Of a DNA stretch of 64,000 nucleotides, positions 56,778 to 64,000 are shown one piece after another. Origin of the DNA: Candidatus Neomicrothrix sp. UBA2131 (lineage in GTDB: Bacteria > Actinomycetota > Acidimicrobiia > Acidimicrobiales > MedAcidi-G1). The DNA lies in assembly GCA_002329075.1 (NCBI GenBank), contig DCXR01000074.1:40665-104664 (forward strand), written 5' to 3'. Each line of letters opens with the position of its first letter. The stretch's first letter is position 1. The translations under genes were made by a program, and so were the position numbers. A model generated the notes under the pieces. That model was given only the letters and a program-made list of their open reading frames with translations, made no database searches and was not told the origin of the DNA.

Positions 56778-57468
56778 CGGCTCCGGCCACCTCGTCGATG
56801 TAGGCGTCGATCAGGTTGCCCTGCACCTCGGCGTCGAGGCTCGACTGCACGACCCGCTCGGCCGCACCCAGGGCGATGGAGGCGACCTCGGCGCGGAGGT
56901 CGGCGATCGCCTGGGCCTTTGCTGCGTCGGATTCGGCAGCGGCGCGCTCCCGGATCCCGGCGGCATCGGCCTCGGCACGTGCGACCAGGTCGGCACGTAC
57001 CTTCTCGGCGTCGCCACGGGCCTCGTCGATCAGGCGGGAGGCCTCGGCCTTGGCGTCGGCCAGCCGTGCCTCGTAGTCGGACTTCACGGACTGTGCTTCG
57101 AGCTTGGCCCGGTCGGCCTCGTCGAGGTCGGAGCGGATCCGGTTGGCGCGGGCGTCCATGGCGCCCTGCACGGCCGGGAAGCCCTTCTTGACCATGAGCA
57201 CGAACAGGATCAGGAAGGCGCCGCCTCCCCAGATGATCTCGTTCAACTCGGGCAGGATCGGGCTGGGGGCCTCGAAGCACTTCTCGAGTTCGTCCTGGAC
57301 GGCCTCGTCGTGGAGCAGGTGGCTGTCGAGCTCACCGTGGGCCTCGAGGTGTTCGGCCATGCAGGCGCCCACGCTGTCGCCGGAGGCCGAGGCGGGGCCG
57401 GCAAGGGCCACCAACACGACAAGGGCGAGCAGCGGGGCCGCCAGAAGGCGATTCCGTTGGTTACGCAT
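56770..57468 (-). CDS. atpF: ATP synthase Fo b subunit with signal-peptide-like N-terminus
   Basis: 232 residues, much longer than the usual about 160-185. The stalk is normal: one helix (about 78-93, EIIWGGGAFLILFVLM), then a long charged coiled coil (DLDEADRAKLEAQSVKSDYE onward). Ahead of it lie a classic cleavable signal sequence (1-28, RNRLLAAPLLALVVLVALAG then ASAS) and about 48 residues that would be outside the membrane, with Cys36 and Cys64. Ordinary b subunits begin directly with the membrane helix. The extension could carry a disulfide. Confidence 0.93.
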   Translation of the reverse strand: MRNQRNRLLAAPLLALVVLVALAGPASASGDSVGACMAEHLEAHGELDSHLLHDEAVQDELEKCFEAPSPILPELNEIIWGGGAFLILFVLMVKKGFPAVQGAMDARANRIRSDLDEADRAKLEAQSVKSDYEARLADAKAEASRLIDEARGDAEKVRADLVARAEADAAGIRERAAAESDAAKAQAIADLRAEVASIALGAAERVVQSSLDAEVQGNLIDAYIDEVAGADG

Positions 57469-57499
57469 GGGTTCGACTCTCTTTCGTTCGACCCGTGCC

Positions 57500-57856
<357 letters not shown>

Positions 57857-58624
57857 CTAGTGGGCCGGGTGCATCGAACCGCCGATGTAGACGGCGGTCA
57901 GGATCGTGAAGATGAACGCCTGCAGGACCGAGACGAGGATCTCGAAGCCGGTCATGAGGACGAGCATGCCGAAGGGGGCGATCGCCGTCGGGGGAAAGGC
58001 ACCCCACAGGGCGGTGGTGAGCACGGCGAAGGTGACCAGCAGGAGGTGGCCGGCGACCATGTTGGCCCAGAGTCGGATGGCCAGCGAGAAGGGCCGCACC
58101 ACGAAGGTCGACACCAGCTCGATGGGGGTCACGATCAGGTAGAGGGCGACCGGCACGCCCGGGGGGAACAGGGAGTTCTTGAGGTAGCCACCGAGGCCCT
58201 GGGAGCGCACGCCGACCACGTTGTAGATGCACCACACGACGATGGCGAGGGTGATCGGGACGGCCATGCGACTGTTGGCCGGGAACTGGATGCCCGGGAT
58301 GACCTCGGTGATGTTCGAGAAGAGGATGAAGAAGAACATCGTGGTCAGGAAGGGCATGAACTTCCTGCCCTCTGGGCCGATCGTCTCCATGACGATCGAC
58401 TCCTCGACGAAGGTCACGCCCGATTCGGCGACGTGCTGGACGCCGGCGGGCACCAACGGGGCGTTCCTGCGGCCGGCCACGAGGAAGATGGCCGCCGTGA
58501 TGACGACCGCCGCCAGGTAGATCAGGACCGTCTTGTTGACGGCGTACACGGTCCCGTCGAACAGGAGGGCCGGCCACTCGAAGAGGTGGCTGACGGGCGG
58601 GAAGTCGAGGGCGAGCACGTTCAC
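57857..58624 (-). CDS. atpB: ATP synthase Fo a subunit
   Basis: 255 residues, five to six helices. The half-channel helix carries the essential Arg in PFSLAIRLWANMVAGHLLL (about 190), and the last helices QAFIFTILTAVYIGG are typical. The proton path subunit of the stator. Confidence 0.96.
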   Translation of the reverse strand: MNVLALDFPPVSHLFEWPALLFDGTVYAVNKTVLIYLAAVVITAAIFLVAGRRNAPLVPAGVQHVAESGVTFVEESIVMETIGPEGRKFMPFLTTMFFFILFSNITEVIPGIQFPANSRMAVPITLAIVVWCIYNVVGVRSQGLGGYLKNSLFPPGVPVALYLIVTPIELVSTFVVRPFSLAIRLWANMVAGHLLLVTFAVLTTALWGAFPPTAIAPFGMLVLMTGFEILVSVLQAFIFTILTAVYIGGSMHPAH

Positions 58625-58632
58625 GGGTGGTG

Positions 58633-59121
58633 CTACTCCTGGGGTGACGTGGGATCGGTGGACGGTTCGTCACCGACCTTCCGTGCCGACGGCGCCAGGC
58701 CCGGGTGGGCCAGCGTCATCGACACACGCTTGGTCTCCGCTGCGAGGAGGCCGAGGTGGGTGACGAGCAGGGTGATGGCGAAGGGTACGGCGGAGAACCA
58801 GCCGGTGCTCTTGAACGCCAGGGCGATCACAGCCAGCAGGCCGAGTCGGACGACATAGCCGAGCAGGACGGCACCGTAGAGGGCGTTGAGCGAGACGGAG
58901 ACTGCGCGTCCGATGATGGCGGCACCGAGGAGGAAGTTGCCTGCGACGAGCAGCAGTGCCAGCCCGGCCGACACGGCGCCGTCGACACCGCCGAGGACGG
59001 CTCCGAGGACCAGGAAGGCCGGCGACACCCAGGCGGCGCGGCGAGCCAGGTCGCGGGCGATCTCCTGTTCAGGGCCCTCGGCGGGCAGCACGACATCGGC
59101 GTGATCGGTCGCGGCGCTCAA
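58633..59121 (-). CDS. AtpI-like membrane protein of the ATP synthase operon
   Basis: 162 residues with four helices (about 35-125): ARRAAWVSPAFLVLGAVLGG, then VSAGLALLLVAGNFLLG and two more, followed by an acidic/Pro tail. Position between the AtpZ-like gene and atpB and the four-helix form suggest an AtpI-type assembly or ion-supply factor. It starts with TTG overlapping the preceding stop (TTGA). Confidence 0.82.
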   Translation of the reverse strand: MSAATDHADVVLPAEGPEQEIARDLARRAAWVSPAFLVLGAVLGGVDGAVSAGLALLLVAGNFLLGAAIIGRAVSVSLNALYGAVLLGYVVRLGLLAVIALAFKSTGWFSAVPFAITLLVTHLGLLAAETKRVSMTLAHPGLAPSARKVGDEPSTDPTSPQE

Positions 59122-59390
59122 GGAACCAACGGTCCCCGGGCCTGCCAGGCCTCGCGGCGGGAGGCGACCTCGCGGTCGAGGTTGATGCGGTAGTCGCGGG
59201 CCAGTCGCCACACGGAGTAGCCGGCGGTGACCAGCACGAAGGCGACCGTGAACACCGGCGAGGTGCCTATCGAACGGTCGAGGAGCCAGCCCAGCACACC
59301 GAAGATCGCTGGGGTCACGGCCAACTCGAAGGCGGCAGCGGCGGCGTCGCCGAAGCCCTGCTTCAACTCGCGCGCTTCAGCCTGCTGCAT
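59118..59390 (-). CDS. AtpZ/AtpI-like small membrane protein, first gene of the ATP synthase operon
   Basis: 90 residues from the ATG at 59390: a short helix, two membrane helices (about 20-60, AAFELAVTPAIFGVLGWLLD and VFTVAFVLVTAGYSVW) with the GWLLDRSIGT turn typical of AtpZ-family proteins, and a basic tail RLARDYRINLDREVASRRE. The open frame continues upstream to 59549 but that part is proline-rich, lies across the promoter and is not coding. Confidence 0.85.
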   Translation of the reverse strand: MQQAEARELKQGFGDAAAAAFELAVTPAIFGVLGWLLDRSIGTSPVFTVAFVLVTAGYSVWRLARDYRINLDREVASRREAWQARGPLVP

Positions 59391-59466
59391 CAACGTTGAC
59401 CTCTGACGAGACGGGGAGGACGGGGGTGCATGAGGTGGGAGCGGAAGGCCCCCCTCAGCGCTTGTG

Positions 59467-59495
59467 AATATATTCTCTATCTCCTGTGAGGACAA
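59467..59495 (-). promoter_or_regulatory. Promoter of the ATP synthase operon
   Basis: Minus-strand TTGTCC (59495-59490) and TATATT (59472-59467) are 17 bases apart in a conspicuously AT-rich patch. The spacer contains GATAGAGAA (59481-59473), also found at 4141-4149. This gives a 5' leader of about 70 bases before the AtpZ-like gene. Confidence 0.72.
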
Positions 59496-59541
59496 CCCCC
59501 TACCCATCGACGGCAGCGTGACATCCGACTCGTGCGCGGGC

Positions 59542-60729
59542 TCATGCATCGCTGTCGGATTCCTCCTGTTCCGGGCCGCCCCGGGCTCCGAGCCGGAGCC
59601 GCGGCCGACCCTCCCGGTACACCGGGTGGCGGACCGTGCGCAGGCGCGGGTGCAACACCGTGAACAGCAGCAGGCAGACGGCGGCGATGCCGGTCGGCAT
59701 GATGGCGTCGCCCCTGCCCGTGTAGGTCGGCCACAACACGAAGCTCGAGAGCAGCGCCGTCCATGCCCAGAGGATGAACACCGCCCGCCGGTGTCCGTGG
59801 CCCAACTTCATGATCCGGTGGTGCACGTGTTCCTTGTCGGCCTGGGTGATCCGAAGGCCCCGGGTGGCGATACGGCGCACGATGGCGAACGTCATGTCGA
59901 GCAACGGCACCCCGAGGATGAACAGCGGGATGAACAGCGGGGCGAAGAAGAAGAACGACTGGCCCGAGAAGGGGGCGTCGGTGCGGCCGCCCACGGAGAC
60001 CGTCGATGCCGCCATCAGCAGGCCCAGCAGCATGGAGCCACCGTCTCCCATCATGATCCGTGCCGGATAGATGTTGTGGGGCAGGAAGCCCACGCAGATG
60101 CCGATGACCAGCACGGCCAGGAGGGCACCGGGGTTGCCCTCGAAGAGGACGCCGGCGTCACCGAGCCGCACCGCGTAGAGGAGGAACGCGCCGGCTGCGA
60201 TGCCCACGATGCCCGTCGCAAGACCGTCGAGGCCGTCGATGAGGTTGACGGCGTTGGCGATTAGCACGACCCACACCACGGTGAACAGTGCCGACAGGTC
60301 CGGTGACAGCAGGATCAGGTCGAGGAACGGGACGCGCAGGACGAGCAGCGACACTCCGGCCAGCGACAGCACCGCGCCGGCGGCGACCATGCCCGCCACC
60401 TTGGCCGGGGCCGACACGGGTCGGATGTCGTCGAGCGTGCCGACGGCGCAGATGAGCGTTGCGGCGACCAGCAGCCCGATCATCTCCGTGGGGGTCGCGA
60501 AGGCCGCCGAGAAGTCGCCGATTCCCCAGGCAACGGCCAGGCCGACGACGAGGCCGGCCATCATGGCGAGCCCGCCCAGGGCGGGCATGGCGTACTCGTG
60601 GACGTGCCTTTCATCGGGGGCGACGACCAGGTCGGCCCCTTCTGCTGCCCGCCGGACGACCGGTGTGGCCAGCGCCGTGGCCAGCGCGGCCGCCACTCCG
60701 ACGATCAGGTAGGCGGTCGCGGCGGGCAT
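59542..60729 (-). CDS. Undecaprenyl-phosphate sugar-1-phosphate transferase (WecA/MraY-like, GT4 family)
   Basis: Membrane enzyme transferring a sugar-1-phosphate from a UDP-sugar to undecaprenyl phosphate, starting cell-wall polymer or arabinogalactan synthesis. 395 residues, about 11 helices. Catalytic motifs are visible: TLDDIRPVSAPAK, NAVNLIDGLDGLATG, PARIMMGDGGSMLLG and the cytoplasmic His motif DKEHVHHRIMKLGHGHR. This His motif is of the WecA type rather than MraY. It ends just past the ATP synthase promoter; actinobacterial genomes often keep this gene next to atp and glyA. Confidence 0.94.
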   Translation of the reverse strand: MPAATAYLIVGVAAALATALATPVVRRAAEGADLVVAPDERHVHEYAMPALGGLAMMAGLVVGLAVAWGIGDFSAAFATPTEMIGLLVAATLICAVGTLDDIRPVSAPAKVAGMVAAGAVLSLAGVSLLVLRVPFLDLILLSPDLSALFTVVWVVLIANAVNLIDGLDGLATGIVGIAAGAFLLYAVRLGDAGVLFEGNPGALLAVLVIGICVGFLPHNIYPARIMMGDGGSMLLGLLMAASTVSVGGRTDAPFSGQSFFFFAPLFIPLFILGVPLLDMTFAIVRRIATRGLRITQADKEHVHHRIMKLGHGHRRAVFILWAWTALLSSFVLWPTYTGRGDAIMPTGIAAVCLLLFTVLHPRLRTVRHPVYREGRPRLRLGARGGPEQEESDSDA

Positions 60730-60783
60730 GGGATCAGGTGCCGACGCAGGTCCGGGTGGCGCCCGCCGAACTCATCGGCAGGC

Positions 60784-62028
60784 TCAGCCGCCGTACGGCG
60801 TGAACCTGCCGCACAGTTCGGCGACATCGGCTCGAACCGCTGCAACCACCGAGTCGTCGTCGCGGCCGCGCAGTGTGTGGGCGATGAATTCGGCGATCTC
60901 GGCCATCTCGGACTCCTTCATGCCCTGGGTGGTGGTCGACGGGGTGCCGATCCGGACGCCGCTGGTCACGAACGGCGAACGGGGGTCGTCGGGCACCGTG
61001 TTCTTGTTGAGCGTAATGCCCGCCCGGTCGAGGACATCCTCGGCGACGGCCCCCGTGCACTCCTCGTCGAAGGTTCGCAGGTCGACCAGCATGAGGTGGT
61101 TGTCGGTACCGCCGGAGACCAGCCGAAAGCCGTGGGAGGCGAGGGCCTCGGCCAGGGCCCGGGCGTTGGCGACGATCTGGCGGGCATAGCCGGCGAACGA
61201 CGGGTCGGCCGCCTCGCGGAACGCCACGGCCTTGGCGGCGATGTGGTGCTCGAGCGGTCCGCCCTGGGTGCCCGGGAAGATGGCCCTGTCGATCGCCTTG
61301 GCGTACTCGGCCCGGCTGAGTATGCAGCCACCGCGGGGGCCGCGGAGGGTCTTGTGGGTGGTGAAGGTGACGACGTCGCAGTAGGGCACCGGGTTGGGGT
61401 GCACACCACCGGCGATGAGGCCGGCGATGTGGGCGGCGTCGAACATGAGCATCGCCCCGACCTCGTCGGCGATCTCGCGAAACGGTGCGGCGTCGATGGT
61501 GCGGGAGTAGGCGGTGGCGCCGGCGACGATCAACTTCGGGCGGTGGGCCTTGGCCTTGTCGCGCAGATCGTCGAGGTCGATGCGCTCGTCGCTGGCCGTG
61601 AGGCCGTACGACACGAACTCGTAGAGCATCGAGCTGGCGTTGACCGGCGAGCCGTGCGTGAGGTGGCCACCGTGGTCGAGGCTGAGGCCCAGCACGGTGT
61701 CGCCGTGCTCGAGCAACGCCTGGTAGGCGGCCATGTTGGCGTTGGCGCCGGAGTGCGGCTGCACGTTGGCATGGTCGGCGCCGAACAGGGCCTTGGCCCG
61801 CTCGCGGGAGAGGTCCTCGACCTCGTCGACGTGGACGTTGCCGCCGTAGTAGCGCTTGCCGGGATAGCCCTCGGCGTACTTGTTGGTGAGCACCGAACCC
61901 GAGGCCTCGAGCACCGCCGGGGAGGCGAAGTTCTCGGAGGCGATGAGCTGGAGGGTGGTGTTCTGTCGCTCGAACTCGTCGGCCACATAGCCGAACAGTT
62001 CGTCGTCGCGGGATGAGGGCCAGGGCAT
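60784..62028 (-). CDS. glyA: Serine hydroxymethyltransferase
   Basis: PLP enzyme converting serine and tetrahydrofolate to glycine and methylene-THF. 414 residues. [17 protein letters not shown] near the start, the HGSPVN loop, PLP Lys in [14 protein letters not shown] (about 222) and the C-terminal [14 protein letters not shown] are intact. An alternative frame in the same place is a shadow. Start at 62028 has no strong Shine-Dalgarno. Confidence 0.98.
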   Translation of the reverse strand: MPWPSSRDDELFGYVADEFERQNTTLQLIASENFASPAVLEASGSVLTNKYAEGYPGKRYYGGNVHVDEVEDLSRERAKALFGADHANVQPHSGANANMAAYQALLEHGDTVLGLSLDHGGHLTHGSPVNASSMLYEFVSYGLTASDERIDLDDLRDKAKAHRPKLIVAGATAYSRTIDAAPFREIADEVGAMLMFDAAHIAGLIAGGVHPNPVPYCDVVTFTTHKTLRGPRGGCILSRAEYAKAIDRAIFPGTQGGPLEHHIAAKAVAFREAADPSFAGYARQIVANARALAEALASHGFRLVSGGTDNHLMLVDLRTFDEECTGAVAEDVLDRAGITLNKNTVPDDPRSPFVTSGVRIGTPSTTTQGMKESEMAEIAEFIAHTLRGRDDDSVVAAVRADVAELCGRFTPYGG

Positions 62029-62068
62029 CGGGGCACTCGATTCTCATGGTCGATCGGGTGCCTAGAGG

Positions 62069-62989
62069 CTAGTGGCCGGAGGTGGCACGCGACGGGGCGA
62101 CGGCGTTGGAACGCAGTGCTTCGACCAGGGCGTCGGCGGCGGCGTCGGGTGGCACGTCGACCCTCTGGGCAAGGACCAGTTGCCGGACGGCGATCGGCTC
62201 GTGGCGGGCGGGGACGAGCGGTTCGGCACCGGGCTCGGCCTGGGCGGTCGGCAGCACCGCCCAGCCGAGCCCGAGGCGGACCATCTCGCGCAGTACCTCG
62301 GGTTGGTTCGACTCGGCGACCACCTCGAAGCGTGCCCCTGTGGCGGCCAGGGCGGTGGCGATGACGCTGCGTGTATGCGAGCCGGACGGGAACGCCACCC
62401 AGGGTCCCCAGGTGGCGGGGGTACCGACGTCGGCGTCGTCGGGGGCGTAGACGAGGAGGGGTTCGTCGAGCAGCGGCTCGGCGATGACTTCGGCGGGGAG
62501 GTCGGCGGGCCGGACGAGGACCGCCACGTCGAGGTCGCCCCGCACGAGGGACTCGAGCAGTTGGCCGGAGGGGGCCACGGTGAGGTGGAGGTCGATGTCG
62601 GGGTGTCCGGTGCGAAATGCCCGGATGGCGAAGGCCCGGTGGTGGACGGCGACGGCGTCGATGGTGCCGAGGCGGACGTTTCCGGAGGTGCCGGTGCGGC
62701 GGGTCCCGGCCCAGCGGGCGAGGTCGCGGGTGGCGGCGACGACCCGGCGTGCGTGGGCGAGCACCTCGGCGGCGTCGGGGCGCAGCAGGGTCTGGCGGCC
62801 GCGACGCTCGAACAGCGGCAGGCCCACCCGGCGTTCGAGCTCGGCCAGGCCCTGGGTGAGGGCCGAAGGGGTGACGCCGAGTCCGGCGGCTGCTGCGGCC
62901 CGGGTGGGGGCGTCGGCGGCGGCCACGAGGTACTCGAGCTGCTGGACGGTGAGGTTCGGGAGCACCGGGAGATCACGTGGGGAGGCCAT
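62069..62989 (-). CDS. LysR-type transcriptional regulator
   Basis: 306 residues. The helix-turn-helix is in about 15-75 (LEYLVAAADAPTRAAAAAGLGV, here abbreviated as TRAAAAAGLGVTPSALTQG, and LPLFERRGRQTLL). The ligand-binding domain has two Rossmann-like lobes (VRLGTIDAVAVHHRAF opening, GDLDVAVLVRPA). A GAAGG sequence lies ahead of the ATG and a TAGAAT -10 is at 63022-63017. It is divergent from ino1 and may act on it or on its own promoter; the inducer is unknown. Confidence 0.93.
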   Translation of the reverse strand: MASPRDLPVLPNLTVQQLEYLVAAADAPTRAAAAAGLGVTPSALTQGLAELERRVGLPLFERRGRQTLLRPDAAEVLAHARRVVAATRDLARWAGTRRTGTSGNVRLGTIDAVAVHHRAFAIRAFRTGHPDIDLHLTVAPSGQLLESLVRGDLDVAVLVRPADLPAEVIAEPLLDEPLLVYAPDDADVGTPATWGPWVAFPSGSHTRSVIATALAATGARFEVVAESNQPEVLREMVRLGLGWAVLPTAQAEPGAEPLVPARHEPIAVRQLVLAQRVDVPPDAAADALVEALRSNAVAPSRATSGH

Positions 62990-63016
62990 GTGGAACGCCT
63001 TCAGGTTGATTCAGTC

Positions 63017-63058
63017 ATTCTAAACTCTAGTCACAGTTGCTTCGATAACCCTTAGTCT
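63017..63058. promoter_or_regulatory. Divergent promoters of the LysR gene and ino1
   Basis: Minus strand: TAGAAT (63022-63017) for the LysR gene. Plus strand: GTCACA (63030-63035) and TAGTCT (63053-63058), 17 bases apart, the latter six bases before the ino1 ATG. The region is AT-rich, and TGATTCAGTCA (63008-63018) gives a TGA/TCA half-palindrome that could be a regulator site. Confidence 0.6.
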
Positions 63059-63064
63059 CGGGGA

Positions 63065-64000
<936 letters not shown>

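Noticed and set aside
59391..59549. N-terminal extension of the AtpZ-like protein
   Set aside because: It would cover the operon promoter and is proline/serine-rich without similarity; the start at 59390 fits the family.

Overview
The window is 64 kb of gene-dense, GC-rich DNA from an actinobacterium. A WhiB-type iron-sulfur regulator, a PASTA-domain Ser/Thr kinase, an ACT-domain SerB, inositol-3-phosphate synthase, GatCAB and a MurA with Asp in place of the catalytic Cys all point that way. The class Acidimicrobiia, possibly marine, is a reasonable guess but is inference. No tRNA, rRNA, CRISPR array, insertion sequence or prophage gene was recognised, and the layout reads as ordinary chromosome. 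There is no gene-free stretch longer than 300 bases if the weakly supported ORF at 51304-51672 is accepted.

Layout. 1-4.3 kb: the end of a CtpE-like P-type ATPase, glutamate dehydrogenase, a coupled pair of short-chain dehydrogenases (the first has lost its catalytic Tyr and Lys), and whiB. 4.3-7.0 kb: a mesaconyl-CoA hydratase-like double hotdog protein facing a mesaconyl-CoA C1-C4 transferase-like CaiB protein, which sits 5 bases downstream of a peroxiredoxin whose peroxidatic residue is encoded by an in-frame TGA followed by a SECIS-like hairpin. 7.0-15.7 kb: a 983-residue anchored repeat protein, a membrane protein, aldehyde dehydrogenase, D-aminoacylase-family amidohydrolase, O-methyltransferase and thiolase. 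15.8-21.0 kb: branched-chain amino acid genes ilvD, then an 11-residue leader peptide with an attenuator, then ilvBNC. 21-31.8 kb: MATE exporter, class II aldolase, gatCAB, PknB-like kinase, ligA and small membrane proteins. 31.8-38.8 kb: cysteine desulfurase with mnmA, a methyltransferase, DsbA-like protein, AIM24 protein, rhomboid protease, DMSP-lyase-like cupin and enoyl-CoA hydratase. 39-45 kb: NifU-like/serA/serB operon, murA, MFS transporter. 45-51.7 kb: hydrolases, desaturase, MgtC, glpX and hypotheticals. 51.7-59.4 kb: the complete F1Fo ATP synthase operon, followed by a GT4-family phosphoglycosyl transferase, glyA, a LysR regulator and the start of ino1.

Two features run through the whole window. 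At least 18 genes have a TANNNT hexamer 6-7 bases before their start codon and no Shine-Dalgarno sequence, the signature of leaderless mRNA; this fixes many start sites, including a 48-residue membrane protein. Within operons, eight gene pairs overlap by four bases (ATGA, GTGA or TTGA). The most notable single item is the selenocysteine peroxiredoxin at 6495-6962, which conventional gene calling would cut to a 92-residue fragment.
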